The notes under the pieces were generated by a model, which was not told the origin of the DNA, did no database searches, and was given only the letters and a program-made list of their open reading frames with translations. From Clostridium_AW malenominatum (GTDB taxonomy: Bacteria > Bacillota > Clostridia > Clostridiales > Clostridiaceae): DNA of 64,000 nt. A program made the translations under genes and the position numbers. Shown one piece after another: positions 44,800 to 52,759 of this stretch. The stretch is from positions 62,001 through 126,000 of the forward strand of contig NZ_BAAACF010000003.1 of assembly GCF_039521365.1 (NCBI RefSeq). Reading direction: 5' to 3'. Each line of letters starts with the position of its first letter. The stretch's first letter is position 1.

Positions 44800-45300
44800 A
44801 TGAGCTTATACAATGAGTGGAAAGAGTTGGTTGTATTTTTCGTTCAAACTAGGGGTGAAGATGAGTTTTGGAGCGAACTAAATAGGGTACAAGAAAAGAT
44901 AATCCCAGCAATACTTAAAAGTTATAGAACAGTTATGAGAGGTGCTTTAAAAAACCTAGCAAAGAAATTAGATGTTTCAGAAATATCCTTTGTTGGATTT
45001 TTAGATGGAATTAATTCCTCTTTAAAAAAACCTATAGATTTAGAAAGCGTAACAGAGAATTCAAGAATAAGTTTAGATATAGATTTTGAAAAGCTTTATA
45101 TTTCATTATTAGAAGCAGAGGTAGATAACTTATACAATCTACCAGAATGGAATTTAATTTTTGGAAAGGATAAGCTAACAGATTTAAAACTTGCTTATTC
45201 CGAAGAAAAAACCATTACCGTATCTAAAATAGGAAGAAATGACCCTTGTCCTTGTGGTAGTGAAAAGAAATATAAAAATTGTTGTGGCAAAAATCTTTAA
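44800..45300 (+). CDS. SEC-C motif protein
   Basis: A 166-residue cytosolic protein. The C terminus, GRNDPCPCGSEKKYKNCC, is a complete SEC-C zinc-binding motif, as found at the end of SecA and in many small proteins where it binds zinc and partner proteins. The helical N-terminal 140 residues have no domain I recognise. The start has AAGGAG at 8 nt and a strong promoter upstream. Function beyond zinc binding is unknown. Confidence 0.8.
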   Translation: MSLYNEWKELVVFFVQTRGEDEFWSELNRVQEKIIPAILKSYRTVMRGALKNLAKKLDVSEISFVGFLDGINSSLKKPIDLESVTENSRISLDIDFEKLYISLLEAEVDNLYNLPEWNLIFGKDKLTDLKLAYSEEKTITVSKIGRNDPCPCGSEKKYKNCCGKNL

Positions 45301-45339
45301 TTTTTGTATTTCTTCTCCTTTTTTAATAAAAAAATTATG

Positions 45340-45392
45340 ATAGCCCCAAAGAATAAAAGACGGTTAATCCGTCTTTTATTCTTTGGGGCTAT
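45340..45392. terminator. Very long perfect hairpin
   Basis: 24-bp perfect inverted repeat (45340-45363 with 45369-45392), 5-base loop. It probably ends the SEC-C transcript, although no T-run follows. Next to it (45400-45440) is a GC-richer stretch, CCGCTTTGCGGTAGCCGC, that does not look like its AT-rich surroundings. The origin of the block is unclear. Confidence 0.65.
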
Positions 45393-45464
45393 TCTACTTA
45401 TCCGCTTTGCGGTAGCCGCTAGGCTGTCAGTTGAAAATATATTTTAAAACTTTATATAAAATAA

Positions 45465-45501
45465 ACATTTTAGGTTAAATTTATCCTAAATGTGATATAA
45501 T
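45465..45501 (+). promoter_or_regulatory. Promoter and likely operator of the antitoxin gene
   Basis: Imperfect inverted repeat ACATTTTAGG / CCTAAATGT (45465-45474 with 45485-45493), just before a perfect -10 TATAAT (45496-45501). Phd-type antitoxins bind such palindromes to repress themselves, and this placement fits that. Confidence 0.6.
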
Positions 45502-45523
45502 AATTTTAGAGGAGGTGTTTTTC

Positions 45524-45766
45524 ATGTTGGTTAATACCCAGAAAATAGTTTCAATATCGGAAGCAAATCAGAACTTCTCAAAGATAGCGAAAATAGTTGA
45601 TGAAGATAAGTCTGTAGTGATAATGAAAAATAATAAACCTAAATATATACTTTTGGATTTTGAAGAGTTTAGTAAAGAGTCTCTTTCCGATGAAGAGGAG
45701 TTAGATTTAATAGCTGATAGGATACTGGCTGATAATATAGACGCATTTAAGGAACTAGCTAAATGA
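45524..45766 (+). CDS. Phd/YefM family antitoxin
   Basis: An 80-residue antitoxin with the family layout. The N-terminal DNA-binding part carries the signature VSISEANQNFSKIAKIVDED, followed by VVIMKNNKPKYILLDFEEF, then an acidic, probably unstructured tail that would wrap its toxin. The ATG has GAGGAGG at 8 nt; a GTG three codons earlier lies within that site. Its last codon overlaps the start of a Doc-like fragment by four bases (ATGA), the usual toxin-antitoxin coupling. Since that toxin is gutted, this appears to be an orphan antitoxin. Confidence 0.85.
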   Translation: MLVNTQKIVSISEANQNFSKIAKIVDEDKSVVIMKNNKPKYILLDFEEFSKESLSDEEELDLIADRILADNIDAFKELAK

Positions 45767-45873
45767 AGTATATATCAGTTGACTATATTTTAAAGCTTCA
45801 TAGTAAATTGATATTAGCAACAGGTGAATTAAATCAAGAAAATGTAGTTACATGGATAAATGCGCATAAGTAA
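45763..45873 (+). pseudogene. Remnant of a Doc (Fic-fold) toxin
   Basis: A 36-codon frame coupled to the antitoxin by ATGA. The first 21 residues, MKYISVDYILKLHSKLILATG, match the start of Doc/death-on-curing toxins, which kill by phosphorylating EF-Tu. A full Doc has about 125 residues with HxFx(D/N)AN(K)R. Here all of that is missing, and the rest (QENVVTWINAHK) looks like a Doc C-terminal helix. The simplest reading is an internal deletion joining both ends. A new function as a mini-protein is possible but unsupported. Confidence 0.6.
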
Positions 45874-45892
45874 TAAATTTTATAATAACCTA

Positions 45893-45921
45893 AAGGGATT
45901 TTAGCACCGCTAAAATCCCTT
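45893..45921 (+). terminator. Terminator of the antitoxin locus
   Basis: AAGGGATTTTAGC / GCTAAAATCCCTT, perfect 13-bp stem, 3-base loop. Confidence 0.75.
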
Positions 45922-45944
45922 CATTAACTTTCAACTATTAACTG

Positions 45945-45975
45945 AATTTAGAGTCCTACTGGAGGACTCTAAATT
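45945..45975 (-). terminator. Terminator overlapping the deacetylase stop codon
   Basis: AATTTAGAGTCCT / AGGACTCTAAATT, perfect 13-bp stem whose loop holds the stop codon of the polysaccharide deacetylase gene. Confidence 0.65.
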
Positions 45976-46825
45976 CATACCCATTATCCTTCAAATATTT
46001 AATTATTTCAGGTAGGGCTTGTACAGTTGTTTCCTTTCCGTTGGCATCATGCATTAATACATATAATGTATTTTTCCCTGCTGAAGTTTCTATGAATCTA
46101 GATATTAATTTTTCTTTTGTTACATACACCGCTTCTGCATCTCCGTTTAAAGAGTTCCAATCTATAGAATTATATCCTGCTTCCTTTGCTGCTTTAATAT
46201 ATTCTGTTCTTCCAAAAGATCCTCCTGGAAATCTTATAATCTTAGATTTATACTCTCCAAGTACTTTCCTAATAGTATCTTCATTCTTTTTCATATCTTC
46301 TAAGAAATTTGATGTACTAGAATATAATTTATTATAATTATGACTATAGCTATGATTTGCTATAGCATGTCCCTCATTACTTTCCCTTTTTAATATATCT
46401 GGATTTTGTTCTACCATATTTCCTAATACGAAAAAAGTAGCTTTAACGCCTTGTTCCTTTAATACATCTAATATTTGAGGGGTTACTGTTCTGCTTGGCC
46501 CATCATCAAAGGTTAGATAAACAACCTTTCCCTTATTAGAAAAGTCCATTCCTCCATCATGATTTGTATTGGTCTGCTTCTCTGGCTCTCTTATAGGAAC
46601 TCCCTTTCTATTGTCTACGGGTCGTCCTTCTACTCTATTATTTAACTGTAAATTTCCCTCTTCAGAAGACAATGGTTTTTCTTCTTTTCCTGCTAAAGCA
46701 GTGGTAGATGTTTTACTCTGAAAGTACCTGGCTCCCGACCATGCTGAAACAGAAAATAATCCTACTAAAAATATTGCTGTAGTAAAAGCTTTTAAAAAAC
46801 TACTTTTCCTTCTCTTTCTTCTCAT
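45956..46825 (-). CDS. Membrane-anchored polysaccharide deacetylase (NodB homology)
   Basis: A 289-residue secreted or anchored enzyme. A basic N terminus and one hydrophobic helix (about 11-33) are followed by a low-complexity linker and the NodB domain (about 98-285). Catalytic landmarks are all present: TFDDGPS (metal Asp and base), HSYSH (two metal His), RFPGGSFG, DWNSLNGD and LMHDANG. It removes acetyl groups from N-acetylated wall sugars, usually peptidoglycan GlcNAc or MurNAc. The start ATG has GGGGTGA. It stands alone between terminators. Confidence 0.92.
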   Translation of the reverse strand: MRRKRRKSSFLKAFTTAIFLVGLFSVSAWSGARYFQSKTSTTALAGKEEKPLSSEEGNLQLNNRVEGRPVDNRKGVPIREPEKQTNTNHDGGMDFSNKGKVVYLTFDDGPSRTVTPQILDVLKEQGVKATFFVLGNMVEQNPDILKRESNEGHAIANHSYSHNYNKLYSSTSNFLEDMKKNEDTIRKVLGEYKSKIIRFPGGSFGRTEYIKAAKEAGYNSIDWNSLNGDAEAVYVTKEKLISRFIETSAGKNTLYVLMHDANGKETTVQALPEIIKYLKDNGYEFRVLQ

Positions 46826-46969
46826 AAAGTCACCCCTTGTTTAAAGTACATATAACAGAATACAAAGAATAGATTTTGTTTCCTGCTATTTATTATCTAT
46901 AATATAATTTTATCATCAATCTCAATCTAATTTGTAACAAACTATTTACAGTTATAGCTTTTTATTTAT

Positions 46970-47545
46970 CTATTCTCTATACTCTACTACAATTAATTCC
47001 GGCGGACTATTTACTTGATTTATAAAGGATAGCTTTACTACATTATATTTCTTTTGATTTAACGTAGAGGTGTACTTTATTACTGCTTCCCTTTCTTCTT
47101 CTCCACCTTCATGGCCGTAATATATAACTAAAAGGATTACTCCTCCCTTTTCTAATATTTCTAGGGACTTTTCTATGGCCTTTATAGTGGTTTCTCCCTT
47201 TGTAGTTAAATGGCGAGAAGTTCCTGGTAGATATCCTAGATTAAACATTACTACCTTAACCTTTTCATTAACATATCTATGTAAATTTTCGTGTCCATCT
47301 AAAATAATTTCTACATTATTAATATATATGTTTAAACTATTAAGTTTTTCTCTTGTAATGTTTATTGCTTCTTCCTGGACATCAAAGGCATAAACCCTCC
47401 CCTCGTCCCCTACTAAATTTCTTAAAAAAATCGTGTCATTTCCCTTACCCATGGTAGCATCTATAGCTACATCCCCAGGCCTTAACTTTATCTTACATAT
47501 TTCCTTAGCTAAATTAGCTGAGTTTGTGAAAAATTCCCTATGCAT
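46970..47545 (-). CDS. mnmM: tRNA methyltransferase of the MnmM (YtqB) family
   Basis: A 191-residue class I SAM methyltransferase. Motif I is DATMGKGNDTIFL, followed by YAFDVQEEAI, VMFNLGYLPG (motif IV) and SPPELIVVEY at the C terminus, which is the YtqB/MnmM pattern. In Bacillus subtilis this protein performs the last methylation of mnm5s2U at the tRNA wobble position. Length agrees. RBS GGAGATGAG. It has no operon partners here. Confidence 0.85.
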   Translation of the reverse strand: MHREFFTNSANLAKEICKIKLRPGDVAIDATMGKGNDTIFLRNLVGDEGRVYAFDVQEEAINITREKLNSLNIYINNVEIILDGHENLHRYVNEKVKVVMFNLGYLPGTSRHLTTKGETTIKAIEKSLEILEKGGVILLVIYYGHEGGEEEREAVIKYTSTLNQKKYNVVKLSFINQVNSPPELIVVEYRE

Positions 47546-47716
47546 GTTCTCATCTCCGTAAAATTTATTAATATATATTATTATACTATAGCCTTGATTA
47601 CAAATCCTAACATTTTTCCCTTAAATCTATCTTTTACAGATAAAAAATTTATTGTAGAATATAAAAGGAATTAAAAGTAATTTTATTGAAAAAATTTGAA
47701 AATAAGAGGTGGTATT

Positions 47717-48607
47717 TTGATTAAATACGAAATTCCTTTTAACTTTGATTTGGATTTGCTTAATTTTTTAGATAGTTATATAGATAAAGAGTGGATTGAG
47801 TTTTTGTTTCTTCCTCCTTTTAAAGGACATTCCTCTAATGCTCGTAGCCATGTGGATGGAAGCTGTAAAGCTTCTTGGACTTACAAAGAGCCTGATACCT
47901 TAGAGGAATACGATTTTTATATAAAGGAAATTCAAAAGAAAGGTTTTACTCCTGGAGTACTTTTTCAAAAGGAAGAGCCTTTAGCTATGGATGTAGTGAA
48001 GCATTATTTAGACCTTGGAATTAATACCTTTGTAGTAAATTCAGATAAACTTGCCTCTGATTTAAAAAAGATTAATTCTAAATATAAAGTTATAGCTTCC
48101 ATTACCAAAACCTTAAGCGCTCAGGATTTATGGGAAAAAGACTATACTATGTATGATAAAATAGTTCTTCATTTCCCTTTTAACAGAGCTTTATCAAAGC
48201 TAAAAGAGCTTCCTTATTATTATAAATATAGCCTTTTGGTGAATTCTTATTGTTTATATAATTGCCATATTGCAAAAGAACATTGGAATAGTACCTCGGA
48301 AAACTCCCACAGTATAAATTGTCTTAAAGGGGATAGAAAAGACGACCTTATTTATATTCCCCCTGAATATACAAAGCTTTTTGCACCCCATGTAGATAGC
48401 TTTAAAATTCAAGGGAGAGAATATCCTACCCATATTCTAGGTGAAGAAATATATTGTTATTACAAAGGCCTCCACAATCCTTTTGCTGGAGCAATTTATA
48501 ACAGGCTTTCTCCTTTTAATGCTGAAGAGTATTTTAATAAAGGAAAGGATTTACCTTTTGTAAATTACAAACCTAATAATCTTCCTAATATGCCTACAAG
48601 TGCATAA
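47717..48607 (+). CDS. U32-like uncharacterised protein
   Basis: A 296-residue protein resembling peptidase-U32-type TIM-barrel proteins (YhbV/UbiV-like). The features that suggest this are LLVNSYCLYNCHIAKEHW near residue 180, FKIQGREYPTHIL near 240, and alternating strand-helix segments. Family members bind an iron-sulfur cluster and modify RNA or ubiquinone precursors. Several Cys are present, but I cannot place a complete cluster motif. The start is uncertain: TTG at 47717 follows GAGGTGG at 4 nt, and a TTG seven codons earlier is also open. A perfect terminator follows. Confidence 0.5.
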   Translation: MIKYEIPFNFDLDLLNFLDSYIDKEWIEFLFLPPFKGHSSNARSHVDGSCKASWTYKEPDTLEEYDFYIKEIQKKGFTPGVLFQKEEPLAMDVVKHYLDLGINTFVVNSDKLASDLKKINSKYKVIASITKTLSAQDLWEKDYTMYDKIVLHFPFNRALSKLKELPYYYKYSLLVNSYCLYNCHIAKEHWNSTSENSHSINCLKGDRKDDLIYIPPEYTKLFAPHVDSFKIQGREYPTHILGEEIYCYYKGLHNPFAGAIYNRLSPFNAEEYFNKGKDLPFVNYKPNNLPNMPTSA

Positions 48608-48613
48608 AACACA

Positions 48614-48646
48614 AAAATAAACCTTACATTACGCAAGGTTTATTTT
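48614..48646. terminator. Bidirectional terminator
   Basis: AAAATAAACCTT / AAGGTTTATTTT, 12-bp perfect stem, 9-base loop, between the convergent U32-like and Cys-rich genes. Confidence 0.85.
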
Positions 48647-48661
48647 CATTTTATAAAATAA

Positions 48662-49414
48662 TTAACTACAAGTTTTTGGAAGCTGAAACTCTCCTCTAAA
48701 GGTTAAAACCTGAGTTTTGTCAAGATTTGCAGCAAGACAATCGCAATCTTCTAATCTTACAGTTAAGCTAGCTTTAAGCGCATTACATGGTATAGCTTTA
48801 GGAGTACTTTGAGCTTGAGTTGGCGCAGTTCCTTGGTGTCCTACTACTTGGTTTACGCATATGGAACTTTGGCAGCATACAGATGCTGTATTTTGATCAT
48901 TGCTTAATTGTGTAAGAGCTATATTAGCTGTACTATTAATACCGCAAGTTCCTTGAACATTACTAAGGCTAGCAATATATTGAATACAACCAATTACTCT
49001 AATTGGATATATATTAGCAGTTATTGGAGAACATGCATCTGTTGTAATTGTAACTTGACATGGAGTTGGATCAACAAAGCAGTATAAACAGCTTTTAACA
49101 GCTAAACTTCTAGTTCCGCGAGGTCCCCCTGTTCCTGTAAGAGCACTTAATACATTAAAACCAATAGGTACTGGTACCTTACAGCAATATTGAACTCTAT
49201 CATTGCATGGAGGACATGCGCTGCTGCAAGTACATGTTGATTGTTGTTGAGATACTACGCCATCGCCACATTCAGCGCATCCAGTTTTCTCTACGTTTTC
49301 TAAAATAACTGGTGGTTCTAAAATAGGCAATTCCATTACTCCTTCATCTAATGTGGTAGCTATTTGCTCACTTAATTTATCCATTTCCATTAATATTTCT
49401 TGGATATCTTTCAT
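48662..49414 (-). CDS. Cysteine-rich candidate spore-surface protein
   Basis: A 250-residue protein with 21 Cys and no signal peptide. Residues 1-40 are acidic and helical. Residues 45-75 hold a dense cluster (CAECGD, CTCSSACPPC, YCC). The remainder is beta-prone with scattered Cys and the segment VIGCIQYIASL. A similar protein lies at 52101-52670, sharing the (V)GCI-Y/F-IA segment and ending in CS. Cytosolic Cys-rich proteins of this kind are typical of spore coat and exosporium layers, such as C. sporogenes CsxA. Homology to that protein is a guess. A promoter matching sigma-K lies upstream, supporting mother-cell expression. Confidence 0.55.
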   Translation of the reverse strand: MKDIQEILMEMDKLSEQIATTLDEGVMELPILEPPVILENVEKTGCAECGDGVVSQQQSTCTCSSACPPCNDRVQYCCKVPVPIGFNVLSALTGTGGPRGTRSLAVKSCLYCFVDPTPCQVTITTDACSPITANIYPIRVIGCIQYIASLSNVQGTCGINSTANIALTQLSNDQNTASVCCQSSICVNQVVGHQGTAPTQAQSTPKAIPCNALKASLTVRLEDCDCLAANLDKTQVLTFRGEFQLPKTCS

Positions 49415-49463
49415 AATACAATCTCCTTTAAAACATATTTTGAAAAAAAGTTTTTCTAATTAC

Positions 49464-49489
49464 ATAATATGTGGCTTTTCCTTAGAGGT
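49464..49489 (-). promoter_or_regulatory. Sigma-K-like promoter
   Basis: On the minus strand AC, 16-base spacer, CATATTAT, matching the sigma-K pattern AC-N16/17-CATANNNT of late mother-cell genes. It lies 50-75 bases before the Cys-rich gene. Short motifs like this can arise by chance in AT-rich DNA. Confidence 0.5.
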
Positions 49490-49576
49490 TACAGCTTTTT
49501 CTATACTTTAAGTTATAAATCCTAGCATATTTAGCATATGTTATACATAAGTAGTAATTCTTATAGGAGAATAAAA

Positions 49577-50860
49577 ATGATAGTAAATGAGAGAAACTTT
49601 TACATAATTAAGCAAAATAACGGAAATTTATGGAATTTCTTCTATGATAAAAATATGAGAATAGCATGTGAAACTTTAATAGAAAATCAATGGTCAAACC
49701 ATCTTATTACAAAAGAGTATAGCGATAATTTTCATGTGACTTTACTTCCTAATGATAATATATGTGTTTTTTACAAAGACTTTATTGGAAATATAATGAT
49801 AAAAATCTATGATGAAGGAAAATGGAGTAGCGAGAAAATTATTCAAAGTTTTAATAAAGATATTTTTGAAACGGATTTTAGAGGAATTGCTATTAAGGAT
49901 AAAATTCACTTAGTTTACAGTGTATTAAATAAAGCTAATAATACTGTAACAATTTTTCATCAAAAGATTAGAGAAACACTCCAATTATCCCACGCTAAAA
50001 TTGTGGATATAATTAATTCAAAACAAAATCTTTCTTTTAAGCTTGGAGTTACAGAAAAGGATGAACTAATCATTATGTATGAAAGGTTAATAAGCAGTTA
50101 TGAAATTGGATATAGGATAATGAATAAAGAAAATGAACGCTGGTCTAATTTTTATATTATCGATAGAAGTAAATACTCTTATGTAGATTACTCTTTTTTA
50201 TCTTTTAATAATTCACTACATGTTGTAGCCATAAAAAAAGATGATAACATAGGTAGCGTGGTTTACTACAAAGGAAACTTGTCTATTTTCAATTATGATG
50301 AGATTTTTAGAGATAAAAATTTACTTTCTTGTTGTTTATATATGATAGAAGGGACCCCTTTTAGCAGTTGGGTAAATGATAATACTATTTATTATGATTT
50401 TTTTATAAATAACAATGCCATACCTCCTTATGAAGAGTCTTTAACTTCACTAGAGATAACTAAAGCCACCTATGCTTCAAATTTTTTAAAAGCTAAAAAT
50501 TCTTTAATATCCCCTGAAATATACTTAAATAACGAATATAATTATTCCCCTATATTAAATGAAAATCTTCTTAATTATATAATGGAAAACTATAAAAACT
50601 TCATAGATAGTACAGATATTATTAAGGAAAAGGATAATTTAATTAATAAGCTTAAGCAGGACAATCTATCTAAATCAAATAAGTTAAATAGCATACGAGA
50701 GGAATTTAAAAGATTTAAAGATAATAGAAATCTTTTAAATGAAAGCATAAATTTTCTGCAAGAAAGCTTAGTAGCTAAAGAAGAAGAAATTAAAGAGCTA
50801 CAGGAAAAAATAGCTCTATTAAATTCACCATTGAAGAGATTTTTTAATAATTTAAAATAG
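49577..50860 (+). CDS. Uncharacterised beta-rich protein with C-terminal coiled coil
   Basis: A 427-residue protein I do not recognise. Residues 1-290 alternate aromatic beta strands (NLWNFFYD, QWSNHLI, KWSSEKII, RWSNFYII), about every 45-50 residues, which suggests a beta-propeller. Residues 335-415 are a Lys/Glu-rich coiled coil. There is no signal peptide. The ATG at 49577 has AGGAGA upstream; an in-frame ATG 13 codons earlier overlaps a CATATGTTA box that could be a sporulation-type -10. It diverges from the Cys-rich gene and shares its intergenic region. A structural role in the spore surface is speculative. Confidence 0.5.
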   Translation: MIVNERNFYIIKQNNGNLWNFFYDKNMRIACETLIENQWSNHLITKEYSDNFHVTLLPNDNICVFYKDFIGNIMIKIYDEGKWSSEKIIQSFNKDIFETDFRGIAIKDKIHLVYSVLNKANNTVTIFHQKIRETLQLSHAKIVDIINSKQNLSFKLGVTEKDELIIMYERLISSYEIGYRIMNKENERWSNFYIIDRSKYSYVDYSFLSFNNSLHVVAIKKDDNIGSVVYYKGNLSIFNYDEIFRDKNLLSCCLYMIEGTPFSSWVNDNTIYYDFFINNNAIPPYEESLTSLEITKATYASNFLKAKNSLISPEIYLNNEYNYSPILNENLLNYIMENYKNFIDSTDIIKEKDNLINKLKQDNLSKSNKLNSIREEFKRFKDNRNLLNESINFLQESLVAKEEEIKELQEKIALLNSPLKRFFNNLK

Positions 50861-50866
50861 CACAGG

Positions 50867-50904
50867 AAAACAGCTTGCAAAGTTAAACCTTTGTAAGCTG
50901 TTTT
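50867..50904 (+). terminator. Intrinsic terminator
   Basis: 16-bp stem with one wobble (50867-50882 with 50889-50904), six-base loop, then TTTTT. Confidence 0.85.
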
Positions 50905-51085
50905 TAGTTGTTTAGTTAATACGTTTAGATTTCTAGCAAGGACTTTTATCCATAACTAAAACACTAACAATCTAAATAACTCATAAATAACTATTAACTA
51001 AAAACCTAAGGACTAATATACTATAGTGAACCCTTTCTTAGGGCAATCAAAATGCACAAATAATGTATAAAATAGGAGTGATACC

Positions 51086-52039
51086 ATGTTCAATGTAACT
51101 TGGATACCAATAAATAATAATGTTTTAACAGATGATTTAGGGCAAGGTCAATGTGGCATTGATATTGTTGGAGACAATACTCACCCAGCTCTTTTTATTG
51201 GTCGCGACTCTCAATTTGTTTATTTTAGAATGAGAGTTAACTGCGACCCAAGAATGAATAATAAACCTGACCTTGAAAATAGAGTGTGGGGTGTTTTAAT
51301 CAAAGATACTCTTGGTACGCCACTTTTTACAGTGAGAGTAAATGCAAAAAATGATCCTGACTCTAACGCCGTTCAAGTATACACTGCGGATAATGCTAAT
51401 CCTTTTTTAGTTCAGAAATGCTCTAACACTATAGCTTACGGAGATTCAGGAAATGTACAAATAAATATTGCCGATTCTAGTTTATTTTCATTCCAAGATT
51501 ATTTCCTAGATTTTAGAGTTCCACTTTCTTGTTTTTCTCCTAACTTCTTTGATGGACAGTTAATATATTGTGGCTTTACTTCGGATGATGCGCAAAATAT
51601 TAACAAGGAAGTTCCACCACCATACACTCACGGGAATACAAATAATTCAGCTTTATGTGGTGCTACTCCACCACCACAGCCTAGGGTTCGCATAACTAAA
51701 ACCGTGTCGCCTTTGGCTGTTACTAACTGCCCAACTCCGCAAACTTTTACAGTTGTAATTAGAGTTGAAAACCTTACAAATGAAGATATAACTGTGACTA
51801 TAACCGATACTATCAATCCAGCATTCGTAACAGCTCAACACGTTCATACTTTCCTTAACCTACTCATTCCCGCTATGGGATTTGCAGAAGTAGGCTATAC
51901 TGTAGATGGCTTTTTCCCAAATGTAGGTAACTTCCCATTCAACACAGCAGTAGTTACTGAAAATGGTCAAGTAATTGGTGAAGTAGTAGGTCCAAATATA
52001 GCTGTAGCTCCTTGCGGTAGAGGTGTGTTTATATTGTAA
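51086..52039 (+). CDS. DUF11-like beta-sandwich protein
   Basis: A 317-residue protein without signal peptide. The first ~195 residues form an uncharacterised beta-rich domain (WIPINNNVLTDDLGQGQCG and others). A Pro-rich linker, PPPQPRVRI, leads into a DUF11-type domain (about 205-300) that opens with ITKTVSPLAVTNCP and contains FTVVIRVENLTNEDITVTI. DUF11 domains are Ig-like structural units of bacterial surface proteins. The protein ends CGRGVFIL; the protein at 53850-54383 ends in a similar way (VARGLFVES). RBS AGGAGTGA. A spore-surface role fits the neighbourhood but is inference. Confidence 0.55.
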   Translation: MFNVTWIPINNNVLTDDLGQGQCGIDIVGDNTHPALFIGRDSQFVYFRMRVNCDPRMNNKPDLENRVWGVLIKDTLGTPLFTVRVNAKNDPDSNAVQVYTADNANPFLVQKCSNTIAYGDSGNVQINIADSSLFSFQDYFLDFRVPLSCFSPNFFDGQLIYCGFTSDDAQNINKEVPPPYTHGNTNNSALCGATPPPQPRVRITKTVSPLAVTNCPTPQTFTVVIRVENLTNEDITVTITDTINPAFVTAQHVHTFLNLLIPAMGFAEVGYTVDGFFPNVGNFPFNTAVVTENGQVIGEVVGPNIAVAPCGRGVFIL

Positions 52040-52100
52040 CCAACTAATTTTTCTAGAATATTATATAGTAAAAATAAATTATAAAAGGATGGAGAAATAT

Positions 52101-52670
52101 ATGTTTTTTGATTTTCTAAATAAAAAAACTAAAAATATAGAAGAACCTGAATCTTCAAATGAATTAGCAATGGGATGTGCTTGCGAACCCTGTGAAGCTA
52201 CTGCTGATTGTTCCTCCACAGTAACTTTTACCTTTCAAACTTGTATGAGAGGACCAGCTCCTGATGTTGGCACATTTGTTCCTATAGAATTTTTAGATGA
52301 TAATTTAACATGCGTTATTGAAAGATGCCATGCATTAGTTCAAGTTCCAGATCCATGTAATCCAACCGATCCATCAAGAAAAATACCATGCACAGTATGC
52401 TTAAACAGATATAGATATGTAGGTTGTATAGACTTTATTGCAAATATTCCTAGAAAAGGCAGAGAAGTTTTTGCTTGTTTTTCTGGTTGCGAGCTAATTG
52501 ATAGAATAAGATGCTACTCCTGTGCTGATGATTGTAGAACATGTCCACCTGCAGCAGGATTTATCCAGCCCGGTGCTACAGCTCAAGTTACCAGCATAAA
52601 TTGTACTTCTGGTGACCTTGCTATTGTAACTGTAACTGTTACCTTAAACTTAACTAACCCTTGCAGTTAA
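52101..52670 (+). CDS. Cysteine-rich candidate spore-surface protein, paralogue
   Basis: A 189-residue protein with 19 Cys, no signal peptide and an acidic, helical N terminus. It has CACEPCEATADC near 26-36, RYVGCIDFIANI near 110, a Cys cluster CYSCADDCRTC near 142-152, and a C terminus of beta strands ending NPCS. The shared GCI motif and ending relate it to the protein at 48662-49414. The ATG at 52101 has GGAG 7 bases upstream; an ATG four codons earlier is possible. AC-N17-TATATAGTA upstream (about 52046-52073) resembles a sigma-K promoter with one mismatch. Confidence 0.55.
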   Translation: MFFDFLNKKTKNIEEPESSNELAMGCACEPCEATADCSSTVTFTFQTCMRGPAPDVGTFVPIEFLDDNLTCVIERCHALVQVPDPCNPTDPSRKIPCTVCLNRYRYVGCIDFIANIPRKGREVFACFSGCELIDRIRCYSCADDCRTCPPAAGFIQPGATAQVTSINCTSGDLAIVTVTVTLNLTNPCS

Positions 52671-52691
52671 CAATAGTTTAATCTTAATTTA

Positions 52692-52726
52692 AGCTAGGGA
52701 TATAGAAAAGCCTATATTCCTGGCTT
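52692..52726 (+). terminator. Intrinsic terminator
   Basis: 14-bp stem with two wobble pairs (52692-52705 with 52712-52725) followed by TTTT, after the Cys-rich gene. Confidence 0.7.
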
Positions 52727-52759
52727 TTGTCAAATATATGCTTTTAGGATCGTGGTAAT

